Below, piece by piece: positions 34,748-43,945 of a stretch of DNA of 44,847 nt (the first letter of the stretch is position 1; each line of letters starts with the position of its first letter). Location of the stretch: positions 66,488-111,334 of the forward strand of contig CALXAP010000003.1 of the NCBI GenBank assembly GCA_944386325.1, written 5' to 3'. Origin of the DNA: an uncultured Clostridia bacterium. Its GTDB lineage: Bacteria; Bacillota; Clostridia; TANB77; CAG-508. A program made the position numbers and the translations under genes. The notes beneath the pieces are model-generated. The model ran no database searches. It was not told where the DNA came from and saw only the letters and a list, made by a program, of their open reading frames with translations.

Positions 34748-36157
34748 ATGTTAATGAGTTTAAGAGAACAAAAAGGAAATAGTTTAATAGAATTTCCTAA
34801 TAAATATATTGCTTTTGATATTGAAACAACAGGTTTAGACCCTATGTATGATGAAATAATAGAAATAGGAGCAATAAAGATTGAAAATGGGAAAGAAGTT
34901 GAAGTATTCAGTACTTTAGTAAAACCAAAGTATGAAATAGATGAGTTCATTTCTGAATTAACAGGTATTACTAACGAAATGGTAAAGGAATCACCATCTA
35001 TAGATAAAGTATTACCTGAATTTATAGATTTTATAAAGGATTCAATCATTTTGGGACATAATGTAAATTTTGATATCAACTTTATATATGATAACTTGAT
35101 AAAATGTGATATGAATCCTATAACTAATGATTTTATTGACACACTAAGATTAAGCAGGAGGCTATTGCCAGAACTTGAACATCATAGATTAAGTGATTTA
35201 GCAGATTACTATAATATCAATACAGTAGGAAGTCATAGATCTTTGAAAGATGTTAGAATGACAATTGAAGTGTATAATAATTTAGAAAAACTTGCCTTAG
35301 AAAAATATTCTAACATAGATAATTTTAAAAATGCTTGTAAACCTAAAAGTCATTCTGGATTTAAAGCAAGTGATATTACTACTGATAATACAGAATTTGA
35401 TGAAAAGAATTTACTTTATGATAAGTATGTTGCTATTACTGGAATATTAGAAAAAATGACGAGAAAAGAGGCAATGCAGATTATTGCCGATTTAGGTGGA
35501 CATTGTCAAGATGGTGTAAATAAAGAAACAAATTATTTGATATTAGGAAATAATGATTATAATCCTATTTTAAGAGGAAAGAAAAGTTCAAAACTATTAA
35601 AAGCAGAAAATTTAAAACTAAAAGGACAAGATATTGAAATAATATCTGAAAATGTTTTCTATGAAATGATTCCAGACATTATAAATAAAAAGGATAAAGA
35701 AATAAAAAAACAAAATTCATTAGATGGAATACCAATTAACAAAGGAAATTTCAACGATAAAGAAAAACAAGCTTATTATATAACTAAAGAAATATTGGAA
35801 CGTAATGGCAAAATAATAACAGACGTCAGATGCAATATTAATTCTTCTAATTATTTTAATGTTTCAATTATGTACCCAATAATTAGATTAAAATTAAGAG
35901 GAAAAAAAGATTATATAGTTATTGATAAATATTCAGATGATTCTTATGATTTTACTGGTTTTGTACAAGAAGAATGTACTAGTAATGACAACGGAAAAGT
36001 TAGGTTAATTTTAGATGATATTCAAGATATTGAAAAGTTAGAAGAATATATTTTAGATCAATATGAATCTGCTTTAGAAGGAAACAAAACATATATAGAA
36101 AATGTCAAAATAGGTCAGACTAATTATAACAAATTCTTGAGAGAAAATTATCAATAA
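34748..36157 (+). CDS. DEDDh 3'-5' exonuclease with BRCT domain
   Basis: A 469-aa protein. The N-terminal ~180 residues are a DnaQ-like exonuclease: FDIETTGLDP (Asp24, Glu26), LGHNVNFDINFIYD (second Asp), and GSHRSLKDVRMT (His and last Asp) give the DEDDh set. A BRCT-like domain follows at about 225-320: YVAITGILEKMTRKEAMQII, then DLGGHCQDGVNKETNYLILG, similar to the LigA BRCT. The C-terminal ~150 residues are unrecognised. Such DnaQ-BRCT proteins occur in repair and conflict loci. ATG 34748 follows TTGGAGAAG. It sits between the transfer module and DpnII genes. Confidence 0.85.
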   Translation: MLMSLREQKGNSLIEFPNKYIAFDIETTGLDPMYDEIIEIGAIKIENGKEVEVFSTLVKPKYEIDEFISELTGITNEMVKESPSIDKVLPEFIDFIKDSIILGHNVNFDINFIYDNLIKCDMNPITNDFIDTLRLSRRLLPELEHHRLSDLADYYNINTVGSHRSLKDVRMTIEVYNNLEKLALEKYSNIDNFKNACKPKSHSGFKASDITTDNTEFDEKNLLYDKYVAITGILEKMTRKEAMQIIADLGGHCQDGVNKETNYLILGNNDYNPILRGKKSSKLLKAENLKLKGQDIEIISENVFYEMIPDIINKKDKEIKKQNSLDGIPINKGNFNDKEKQAYYITKEILERNGKIITDVRCNINSSNYFNVSIMYPIIRLKLRGKKDYIVIDKYSDDSYDFTGFVQEECTSNDNGKVRLILDDIQDIEKLEEYILDQYESALEGNKTYIENVKIGQTNYNKFLRENYQ

Positions 36158-36171
36158 TATCATAAAAAGCA

Positions 36172-36204
36172 AAAAAATACAGGGAGAAGACTTCCTGTAT
36201 TTTT
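36172..36204 (+). terminator. Intrinsic terminator after exonuclease gene
   Basis: AAAAATACAGGGAG / CTTCCTGTATTTTT stem (one G-T pair) with an AAGA loop. Confidence 0.8.
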
Positions 36205-36237
36205 ATATATACATGGATACAAAATTGCTGAAAATTG

Positions 36238-36273
36238 TTGTTTAAATAGTAAATTTGTGATATAAAATATAAT
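36238..36273 (+). promoter_or_regulatory. Probable promoter of DpnII operon
   Basis: TTGTTT at 36238-36243, 17-nt spacer, TATAAA at 36261-36266; a TATAAT at 36268-36273 is an alternative -10. Confidence 0.5.
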
Positions 36274-36302
36274 AGAATTTTTACAATCAAATGGAGGAAC
36301 AA

Positions 36303-37253
36303 ATGGATAATATAAAACCATTCGTAAAATGGGCAGGAGGTAAGGGAAGCTTAATTCCACAACTTAAAAATTTCTACCCATTCGAATTAAATAATGCAAG
36401 TATAAATAAATATGTTGAACCATTTGTTGGTGGAGGAGCAGTTTTAATAAATATATTACAAAAATATGATATTAAAGAAGCTTATGCTTTTGATATAAAT
36501 ATAGATTTAATAAATTGTTATAATGTTATAAAAAAAGATGTAAAGAGTCTTATTAAAGAATTAGATAAAAAAGAAAAAGATTTTATAAAGCTGAAAGATA
36601 AAAAAAGAGAAGAACTTTTTTATAATATTAGAAATGAATATAATTCTTATAAAATAAATGAAAATGAAATAAATGTAAAAAGAGCGTCAGAATTTATATT
36701 TTTAAATAGAACTTGCTTTAATGGACTATATAGAGTAAATAAAAGTGGAAAATTTAATGTACCTTGTGGTAAATATAAAAATCCAACAATTTGCGATGCA
36801 AGCAATTTAATAAATTTGTCTTATTTAATTAGAAATGTAAATTTTCAATGTGGAGATTATAAGGAAAGTGAGAAGTATATAGATAATAATACTTTTGTAT
36901 ACTTTGATCCACCATATAGACCATTATCAAGCACGTCAGGATTTACATCATATACTAAAGAAGATTTTAATGATGACAATCAAAAAGAGTTGGCTAATTA
37001 TTTTAAATTATTAGACGAAAAAGGTGCAAAATTAATGCTATCTAATTCAAATCCGAAAAATACAAACGAAGATGATAATTTCTTTGAAGAAATATATAAA
37101 GGATTTAATATAAATAAGATTTCGGCAAAAAGGATGATAAATGCAAATGCGAAAGGAAGAGGAAAAATCTCAGAATTACTTATTACAAATTACAAGGAGA
37201 TGAATAAATGTATCCAGGAAAGTTCTATTTTGAAGAAAGTACCTTTAAGCTAA
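36303..37253 (+). CDS. dpnM: DpnM-like Dam family DNA adenine methyltransferase (GATC)
   Basis: A 316-aa class alpha m6A methyltransferase. The SAM site is KWAGGKGSLIPQL near the start with FVGGGAV following; the catalytic motif is VYFDPPYRP and RTCFNGLYRVNKSGKFNVP is the conserved target-recognition segment of the Dam/DpnM group. It methylates adenine in GATC in double-stranded DNA and so protects against the DpnII nuclease encoded two genes later. ATG 36303 is 5 nt after GGAGG, which itself overlaps an earlier in-frame ATG (36291). It overlaps the second methyltransferase by 46 nt. Confidence 0.92.
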   Translation: MDNIKPFVKWAGGKGSLIPQLKNFYPFELNNASINKYVEPFVGGGAVLINILQKYDIKEAYAFDINIDLINCYNVIKKDVKSLIKELDKKEKDFIKLKDKKREELFYNIRNEYNSYKINENEINVKRASEFIFLNRTCFNGLYRVNKSGKFNVPCGKYKNPTICDASNLINLSYLIRNVNFQCGDYKESEKYIDNNTFVYFDPPYRPLSSTSGFTSYTKEDFNDDNQKELANYFKLLDEKGAKLMLSNSNPKNTNEDDNFFEEIYKGFNINKISAKRMINANAKGRGKISELLITNYKEMNKCIQESSILKKVPLS

Positions 37254-37987
37254 TTAATAATGATACATTTGATACTTTGAAGCAATTCGATGAAAAAAGT
37301 TTTGATATGATATTTGCAGATCCACCATACTTTTTATCAAATAATGGAATAACTTGTAGTAGTGGAAGGATGGTAAGTGTTAACAAAGGAAATTGGGATA
37401 AAGCATTAAGTGTAAATGATAAATATGAATTTAATAGAAAATGGATTCATGAATGCTATAGAATTTTAAAAGATGAAGGAACTATATGGATAAGTGGTAC
37501 ATTGCATAATATATATTCTATAGGGATGGCATTAGAGGAAGAAGGATTTAAAATATTAAATAATATTACATGGCAAAAGACTAATCCACCACCGAATTTG
37601 GCATGTAAAACTTTTACACATTCAACAGAGACTATATTATGGGCAAAGAAAGATTTAAAAAAGGTTAAATATACATTTAACTATTCTTTGATGAAAGAAC
37701 TTAACAATAACAAACAAATGAAAGATGTATGGACAACATCACTTACAAAACCATCTGAAAAAAAGAACGGAAGACATCCAACACAAAAACCATTAGAAAT
37801 ACTAGAAAGAATAATTTTAGCATCTACAAATGAAAATGATTTAATCTTAGATCCTTTTTGTGGAAGTAGTACAACTGGAATAGCTGCAGCAAAGTTAAAA
37901 AGAAATTATATAGGAATAGATAATGAGAAAGAATATTTAGATTTATCCATTAGAAGATACAAAGAAATAAAGGAGGACAAGCTATGA
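37208..37987 (+). CDS. dpnA: DpnA-like second DNA adenine methyltransferase
   Basis: A 259-aa class beta m6A methyltransferase: catalytic FADPPYFLSNNG near residue 40 and SAM motif ILDPFCGSSTTGIAA near the C-terminus, with HPTQKPLEILERI before it, the order opposite to DpnM. In the DpnII system DpnA methylates GATC also on single-stranded DNA, which protects incoming DNA during transfer. That fits well on a mobilizable element transferred as a single strand (inference). Coupled to dpnM by a 46-nt overlap; its end overlaps the nuclease start by 4 nt. Confidence 0.92.
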   Translation: MYPGKFYFEESTFKLINNDTFDTLKQFDEKSFDMIFADPPYFLSNNGITCSSGRMVSVNKGNWDKALSVNDKYEFNRKWIHECYRILKDEGTIWISGTLHNIYSIGMALEEEGFKILNNITWQKTNPPPNLACKTFTHSTETILWAKKDLKKVKYTFNYSLMKELNNNKQMKDVWTTSLTKPSEKKNGRHPTQKPLEILERIILASTNENDLILDPFCGSSTTGIAAAKLKRNYIGIDNEKEYLDLSIRRYKEIKEDKL

Positions 37988-38847
37988 AAAGAAATTTTGC
38001 AGAATGGCTATTAACTTTTACAGATAGTATAGCAAACTATAGATATTACATAGACTTTGAAACGATATATAAAAACGCAGAAATATATAAAGTAGAACTA
38101 AATATGATGAACTCACTAATAGGTAGTAAAAATATAGAAAGGGATTTTGAATATTTAACAAATAAATATCCAGAGGTAATAAAATGTATTCCGACTTTAT
38201 TAGCAGTTAGACAATCTGAAATTATTATTCTAGATGATGAAGGAAATAAGTTTGAATACAATTTTAGAAAAATGAATTATAGTGTTGAACAATATAAAGT
38301 GTTTATGAGAGAAACAGGACTATTTGACTTATTAGAGAATCACTTAGTAAATAATTTGTATGACTATGTTTTGGGAGTGGAATGTGGATTAAATTCAAAT
38401 GCTAGAAAAAATCGTGGTGGGCATTTGATGGAAGATTTAGTAGAAAAATTTATTCAAAAAGCAGGTTTCAAAAAAGGTGAAACATATTTTAAAGAAATGT
38501 ACTTACAGGAAATAGAAAATAAATGGAAGTTAGACATGTCATTCATAAGTAATCAAAATCAAGCTACAAAAAGATTTGATTTTGTAGTAAAAACAGATAA
38601 TTGCATTTATGGCATAGAAACCAATTTCTATGCTTCAGGTGGTTCTAAATTAAATGAAACAGCAAGAAGTTATAAAATGATAGCAGAAGAAGCAAAGAAA
38701 GTAGTAGGATTTGACTTCGTTTGGTTTACTGATGGAATGGGATGGATATCAGCAAGAAATAACCTTAAAGAGACTTTTGATAGCATGGGTCATATCTATA
38801 ATATATCAGATATGAAAAATGGAATTATGCAAGAAATCTTTAAATAA
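37984..38847 (+). CDS. dpnB: DpnII/MboI-type restriction endonuclease (GATC)
   Basis: A 287-aa type II restriction enzyme. The MboI/DpnII family is recognised from MKRNFAEWLLTFTDSIANY, NARKNRGGHLMEDLVEKFIQ, and the catalytic region KRFDFVVKTDNCIYGIETNF (PD-(D/E)xK type: Asp and Glu-x-x) with SGGSKLNETARSYK and WFTDGMGWISARNNL. It cuts unmethylated GATC. The start ATGA overlaps the second methyltransferase stop. Gene order methylase-methylase-nuclease matches the DpnII operon, ensuring protection before cutting. Confidence 0.93.
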   Translation: MKRNFAEWLLTFTDSIANYRYYIDFETIYKNAEIYKVELNMMNSLIGSKNIERDFEYLTNKYPEVIKCIPTLLAVRQSEIIILDDEGNKFEYNFRKMNYSVEQYKVFMRETGLFDLLENHLVNNLYDYVLGVECGLNSNARKNRGGHLMEDLVEKFIQKAGFKKGETYFKEMYLQEIENKWKLDMSFISNQNQATKRFDFVVKTDNCIYGIETNFYASGGSKLNETARSYKMIAEEAKKVVGFDFVWFTDGMGWISARNNLKETFDSMGHIYNISDMKNGIMQEIFK

Positions 38848-38870
38848 TAAAATATACTTAAGACGACAAG

Positions 38871-38912
38871 CAAGATAATAATGTAAATTTTTACAGAATT
38901 ATTTTGCTTTTT
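38871..38912 (+). terminator. Terminator after DpnII operon
   Basis: AGCAAGATAAT and ATTATTTTGCT, with inner TGTAAA / TTTACA, form a long stem with a small internal loop and a T tract. Confidence 0.75.
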
Positions 38913-39012
38913 TGATAATAAAACACAAAATTCGACAATATTTTCAAAAACAAATGATATAATAAAATAATATGAAGATATAAGAAAAGTAAAAAAGAAA
39001 GTGAGAATAATA

Positions 39013-41073
39013 ATGTACATTAAAGAGCTAAAAATATGCAATTATAAGAATTTTTATAGGGAAAAAATTGAAATTACACCTAATATTAATACTATTATAG
39101 GAGAAAATGGAACAGGTAAAACAAATTTATTTTATGCTTTAAGAATTTTATTAGATGGTAATTATAGAGCTTATTTCAACGAAGATAGTTTTTCTTATGA
39201 ATTGAATGCAATAAAAGGAAATTGGATTATTATATCATGCGTGTTTAAAGAAATTGAAGAAGACTTCAATACCTTGGTATTAAACCCAGATGAAAACAGA
39301 AATGCAGTATATTCATTTATTTTTAGACCAAAAAAAGAAATAAGAATGAAATTATTTGAGTATTCAGAAAAAATAAAAGAAACAACAGGAGAAGAAAAAG
39401 AAGAAATAGTTTGTGAATTGAAAAGCTATATTGAAAAAATAGATATAAAGAATGATTATGAAATGATAAGAACTGTTGATACTATTTTTAATTTTCTAGA
39501 TGAAAATGAATATAAAGCTATTGTTGGAGATTTTAAAAATTTAGTATTTCCTGATTCGGATATACAAGATGATAAAAAAAATATAGGAAATAGAGTAAAT
39601 GATGTAAATGATATTATTAATGTTACCTATATTCCAGCAATAAGAGATGTAAATAATGAATTAACTCATGACAATAACTTCTTTATTAAGATGGTTAAGG
39701 AAATATCGAAAGATATAAAAGAAGAAAAATGGAGTGAAATATTTGAAAAGTTCAATGATATCAATGATGAATTAAATAATATAGATGAGTTTAATAATTT
39801 TATAAAAGAAATCGAAAATGTTATAAATGATACAGTTGGTGATGTGTACAATTCTAATGTATCGTTTGACATTAATATGCCAATTAATACTGATAATATA
39901 ATAAAATATTTTAGTTTAAAAGGTAAGAATGAAGAAAAAAGTTTTAACCTTAGTAATAATAGTTTGGGTGAGAATAATGTTGTTTATTTAGCTTTGAAAT
40001 TAAAAGAAAGCCAAATGGAGAGAGGACATACAAAAAAATTTTTAAATATAATATTAATAGAAGAACCAGAAGCGCATTTACATAAGCATCTACAACAAAG
40101 TCTTTTTGAAGGAATAAAAAATAATAAAAATTATCAAATCTTCTTATCAACACATTCTGTTCATATATCTGAAAGTGCAGATATAAAAAGTACGATTGTT
40201 TTGGGAAAGAAAGATAAATATACAGAAATATATATTCCAAGTAGAGGATTACAAGAAGAAGAAATAAAGAAAATAACGAGATTTCTAGATGTAACAAGAT
40301 TACCTATATTATTTGCAAAAAATGTAATATTGGTTGAGGGAGATGCAGAATTAATCTTAATTCCAGTGATGTTAAAAATTAAATATGGAATAGATATAAA
40401 TAAATATGGTATTAGTATAATTTCTATGGATAGTTGTTTTTTTGATTTGATAGCAGTATTATTTGATGATCTTAGAATAAAGAAAAAATGTGCTATTTTA
40501 ACTGATTTGGATAAAGATTATACAAAAGAAGGAAAATATAAGAGAAGAGAAAGATTATCATTTGTTCGAGTAAAAAGAATGGAAAAAAAATTCAATGATA
40601 ACAGATGGGTAAAAGTTTATTCTAATGATTATACATTTGAAATAGAATTTTATAGAGAAAATATAGATATTTTAAAAACATTATTAGATAGAAAAAAATA
40701 TTTTAAGACTATTGATAAAATGAATAATGAATTGAATAGTCAACAAGAATCAATACAATATAATAGGATAATTAAGATCTGTGATAAAGCTGGAAAAGGA
40801 TGGTTAGCAATGGATTTGGCAGAGTATATACAAAAAGAAAAAGTAGAAGTTAAAATTCCAGATTATATAATTGATGCAATTATTTTTATTTTTTCTGATT
40901 CAAATTATGATAATTGTATACAAAGACTATTAAAGATTTATTCATCCAACAATGACATTAATTTTGACGATTTAATTAGTAAAAAGATAGTAATTAATGA
41001 TAAATTTATAAATTTTCTGATTGATAGATATGAGGAGATAAGAAAAAATGATATTACAGAAGTTATCAAATGA
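39013..41073 (+). CDS. gajA: Gabija protein GajA (ATPase-TOPRIM OLD-family nuclease)
   Basis: A 686-aa protein. The N-terminal ABC ATPase has Walker A GENGTGKT (30-37), signature-like LSNNSLGENN (313-322), Walker B ILIEEPEAHLHKH (about 347-359) and LSTHSVH. The C-terminal TOPRIM nuclease has ILVEGDAELILIP (Glu442) and LTDLDKD (Asp498/500). This is the GajA architecture; paired with a UvrD-like helicase it forms the Gabija anti-phage system, in which GajA nicks DNA when nucleotides are depleted and GajB supplies helicase activity. ATG 39013 is preceded by AAAGTGAG; GTG 39001 is in frame but less likely. TATAAT at 38958-38963 is probably the -10. Confidence 0.92.
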   Translation: MYIKELKICNYKNFYREKIEITPNINTIIGENGTGKTNLFYALRILLDGNYRAYFNEDSFSYELNAIKGNWIIISCVFKEIEEDFNTLVLNPDENRNAVYSFIFRPKKEIRMKLFEYSEKIKETTGEEKEEIVCELKSYIEKIDIKNDYEMIRTVDTIFNFLDENEYKAIVGDFKNLVFPDSDIQDDKKNIGNRVNDVNDIINVTYIPAIRDVNNELTHDNNFFIKMVKEISKDIKEEKWSEIFEKFNDINDELNNIDEFNNFIKEIENVINDTVGDVYNSNVSFDINMPINTDNIIKYFSLKGKNEEKSFNLSNNSLGENNVVYLALKLKESQMERGHTKKFLNIILIEEPEAHLHKHLQQSLFEGIKNNKNYQIFLSTHSVHISESADIKSTIVLGKKDKYTEIYIPSRGLQEEEIKKITRFLDVTRLPILFAKNVILVEGDAELILIPVMLKIKYGIDINKYGISIISMDSCFFDLIAVLFDDLRIKKKCAILTDLDKDYTKEGKYKRRERLSFVRVKRMEKKFNDNRWVKVYSNDYTFEIEFYRENIDILKTLLDRKKYFKTIDKMNNELNSQQESIQYNRIIKICDKAGKGWLAMDLAEYIQKEKVEVKIPDYIIDAIIFIFSDSNYDNCIQRLLKIYSSNNDINFDDLISKKIVINDKFINFLIDRYEEIRKNDITEVIK

Positions 41074-42808
41074 ACAAAAAGAAGCAGTATTTGATGGAAA
41101 TAATATTTTATTAACAGCTATTCCAGGCAGTGGGAAAACAAGAACTTTAACAAACAAAGTATTAAAAGAATTACAAGAAGAAAAAGATGGTATGGTAATA
41201 GCTATAACATATACTAGAAGAGCTGCAAATGAAATTAAAGAAAGAATATATGAAATTTTAGGAGAAATTCCTAAAAAAGCATGGATTGGAACAATACATT
41301 CATTTTGTCTAGAATTTGTTATTAGAAAATATGGTAGTTTTTCTGAGACAATTTCAAAACCATTCAAAATAATAGGTGATGATGATAGAAATAAGCTATT
41401 GAAAAATTTGAAAGATAAGTATAATATAAATGAATATGCAAAAATAGATATGACATTAGATATTAATGGCAAACCTAATAACTATGCATATTATAATTTT
41501 ATAGAAGAATACTATGAACATTTATTACAAAATAAGATGGTAGATTTTAATTATATATTATATGAAACTTACTCAATGTTGATAAAATCAAAGAGAATAA
41601 GAAATAATTTAAGTAATATAATAAGAGTTATTTGTATAGATGAATATCAAGATACACAAGAATTACAATATCAAATATTAGGTTTATTAACAAATAACGA
41701 AACAGATAAAAACATTTTTGTGGTAGGAGATGTGAATCAAGCAATTTATTCGGGCATAGGGGGAGTGATTAAAAATAAAGAGGAATTAGAGAAAATATTT
41801 GGAAGAACATTTATTGAAAGAAACCTAACAGGATGCTATAGGTCAAATCAAGAAATAATAGATCTATATAAGAATTTTTGTTGTGAAGAACATATAATGT
41901 TATCAATGGATAAAAAACATAATAACCCAATTATTCGTATTAACCACAATATTACTAAAGATAATTTGATAACAGAAATTGCAAATATAATATCTGATTT
42001 AATAGAAAATTATGAAATACCACCAGAAGAAATTTGTATTATAGCTCCTCAATGGTATATGCTATTTGATTTTTCAAACAAAATAAGAGAATTATTACCA
42101 AATGTTCCTTTTGATGCACCAGGAATAATTCCGTTGAAAAAAGATGAAGAAAGTATTATTTATAAGATTAGTGAAATTTTATTAACTAATTTTTCATTTA
42201 ATAATAGATATTATTTAGAGAGATTAGCTGGTGAAATAATAAAGCAATTTGAAGAAGAATATTCAATTGCTCTTAAAATGACTTCAAAAGAGTTTTTGAA
42301 TCTTTGCTATATAGCAAAGAAAAGTGATAAAACTATTGCAACAGAATATTTAAAAGATAGTTTACATGCAGTATTTGAAAGATTAAGTATAGAAGATATC
42401 TTTAAGGAAGATATATATAATTTTATTCAAGGGACAATTGATAGGATAAAAAAATATGAAAAAAATGGTATGGAAGATGATAGGCTGTTTTTTGAAAAAT
42501 CACTTAGGAGTAAAAAAGGAATTGTTGTATCTACAGCACATGGAGTAAAAGGAGAAGAATATAGAGTAATTATTGCTTTTGCTCTTTTATATGGGTATAT
42601 ACCACATTGGGATACTATCATTAATAATAGTGAGGAAGCAGAAAAAGAAGCTAAAAAATTACTATATGTAATATGTTCTAGAGCAAAAGAAAAATTATAT
42701 TTATTTGCTGAAAGTGGTAGGAAAAATGGAAGAGGAAATGAATATACTATTACCCCTGAACTTTTAAAACTAATTAAGGATGAGCAAGATATAAAAAACA
42801 ATTATTAA
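41048..42808 (+). CDS. gajB: Gabija protein GajB (UvrD/Rep-like SF1 helicase)
   Basis: A 586-aa superfamily 1A helicase: Q-motif-like LSNEQKEAVFD, Walker A AIPGSGKT (24-31), motif Ia TYTRRAANEIKER, motif II CIDEYQDTQELQ (Asp198/Glu199), motif III VGDVNQAIYSG, motif IV GCYRSNQEI, motif V VVSTAHGVKGEEYRVI and motif VI YVICSRAKEKLYL. Length and pairing identify GajB. It overlaps gajA by 26 nt, so the two proteins are made in a fixed ratio, matching the known GajA-GajB complex. Ribosome site AGGAGATAAG. Confidence 0.93.
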   Translation: MILQKLSNEQKEAVFDGNNILLTAIPGSGKTRTLTNKVLKELQEEKDGMVIAITYTRRAANEIKERIYEILGEIPKKAWIGTIHSFCLEFVIRKYGSFSETISKPFKIIGDDDRNKLLKNLKDKYNINEYAKIDMTLDINGKPNNYAYYNFIEEYYEHLLQNKMVDFNYILYETYSMLIKSKRIRNNLSNIIRVICIDEYQDTQELQYQILGLLTNNETDKNIFVVGDVNQAIYSGIGGVIKNKEELEKIFGRTFIERNLTGCYRSNQEIIDLYKNFCCEEHIMLSMDKKHNNPIIRINHNITKDNLITEIANIISDLIENYEIPPEEICIIAPQWYMLFDFSNKIRELLPNVPFDAPGIIPLKKDEESIIYKISEILLTNFSFNNRYYLERLAGEIIKQFEEEYSIALKMTSKEFLNLCYIAKKSDKTIATEYLKDSLHAVFERLSIEDIFKEDIYNFIQGTIDRIKKYEKNGMEDDRLFFEKSLRSKKGIVVSTAHGVKGEEYRVIIAFALLYGYIPHWDTIINNSEEAEKEAKKLLYVICSRAKEKLYLFAESGRKNGRGNEYTITPELLKLIKDEQDIKNNY

Positions 42809-42825
42809 ATACAAGGAGAAGATTA

Positions 42826-43608
42826 ATGGGAATATATGATAATGAAAATAAAATCATTGAGTCGTTCCAAGAAATAAGTGAAAATAAAATTTGCTTAATA
42901 CCAGATAATAGAGAGTTAAACAAGATATTTAATCTAATATATAATAAGGAAGAGTGGAAAAAATGGATTGATTCATCAAGTAAAAGTGCACCTCCACCTG
43001 ATTTTTATAATGAAACAAATAAGATAATGATGGATGTTATGCGTATAGATGATCATGCATATGAAAATGAAAAAGGAAAAATAATAAATCCAACTTTACA
43101 AAAAGAAAACAAGATATATAGGGAATTGATGAGTTCAGAGTTTATCAAGGATATAAATTTTAAGGGAAATATATTTATTAACGCAAGAACGGAATTGCCT
43201 AGCGAGTTAGATCATAATTACATTTTTTATTATAAAAATTTTAATAGAATTATTGAAAAACATGTAAAAAGTATAGATTTATATAGAAAAAATCATCCTA
43301 ATTTTAAAATAATTTTTTTCATATTTGATGAATCATCTGCATATTTTGAAGCAGAGAAGAAAATTACTAACAAAGAAATTGGAATGAATGTAAAAGGAAA
43401 TATACATTTTTGGTTTTTAGATAAAAAATTCATAAATGAAATTATTAAATCTAAAATAGATTATTTAATATGGTATGCTCCTAATAAACATTATATTGGT
43501 ACTAATGATGAAATGATACCTAAAATTTGCGTATATAATGTAAAAGAATTAAAAGATAATATAGCAAAAGATTATGACGAATTAAAGATGGAGAGTATTG
43601 AAATTTAA
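42826..43608 (+). CDS. Unknown third gene of the Gabija operon
   Basis: A 260-aa soluble protein beginning 17 nt after gajB, with ribosome site AAGGAGAAG and a shared terminator, so it is co-transcribed with gajAB. It has ILFIFDESSAYFEAEKK-like character (actual segment FKIIFFIFDESSAYFEAEKK), HFWFLDKKFINEIIKSK and IDYLIWYAPN, an alternating strand/helix pattern that could be a PD-(D/E)xK or Rossmann-like fold, but no catalytic set is clear. There is no signal or membrane segment. Standard Gabija is two genes, so this may be an accessory subunit, an immunity regulator or a separate passenger. Confidence 0.65.
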   Translation: MGIYDNENKIIESFQEISENKICLIPDNRELNKIFNLIYNKEEWKKWIDSSSKSAPPPDFYNETNKIMMDVMRIDDHAYENEKGKIINPTLQKENKIYRELMSSEFIKDINFKGNIFINARTELPSELDHNYIFYYKNFNRIIEKHVKSIDLYRKNHPNFKIIFFIFDESSAYFEAEKKITNKEIGMNVKGNIHFWFLDKKFINEIIKSKIDYLIWYAPNKHYIGTNDEMIPKICVYNVKELKDNIAKDYDELKMESIEI

Positions 43609-43641
43609 AAATTGGAGCAAATGAAATTTGCTCCAATTTTT
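43607..43641. terminator. Bidirectional terminator after Gabija operon
   Basis: AAAAATTGGAGCAAAT / ATTTGCTCCAATTTTT, 16 bp perfect with a two-base loop, shared with the convergent minus-strand genes. Confidence 0.9.
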
Positions 43642-43933
43642 AATCCTCAAAACACCCCATAACTAACTGAGAACCGTCTACAAATCCATTTCTATAATAT
43701 TTCTCAGTGATATATGTTAAATATCTCATAAAATCATCATAAATCAGATCAAGTTGATTTTCAATATAAATTTGATTTTGTTTAGAAATATTCTTCAAAA
43801 TATTCTCTCTAAAAAAATCAAACTTAATATTATTTTCTCTATCTTGTTTATCTGCATAGCAAAAACAAGTTTCTTCTCTAAAATCAAACCATTCTTTCAA
43901 AATATCATCATTTACTTCTCTAAAATTAACCAT
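43640..43933 (-). CDS. Small DUF6809-like protein
   Basis: A 97-aa helical protein: NFREVNDDILKEWFDFREE, YIENQLDLIYDDFMRYLTYI, and ending YRNGFVDGSQLVMGCFED. The terminal 'F-x-x-G-x-x-L-x-M' pattern and size resemble DUF6809 proteins found on clostridial elements; assignment tentative. ATG 43933 is preferred since AGGAGG lies 8 nt upstream; ATG 43939 is only 2 nt from it. It lies 12 nt after the TnpV gene in the same minus-strand unit. Confidence 0.6.
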   Translation of the reverse strand: MVNFREVNDDILKEWFDFREETCFCYADKQDRENNIKFDFFRENILKNISKQNQIYIENQLDLIYDDFMRYLTYITEKYYRNGFVDGSQLVMGCFED

Positions 43934-43945
43934 TTTCATATCCTC

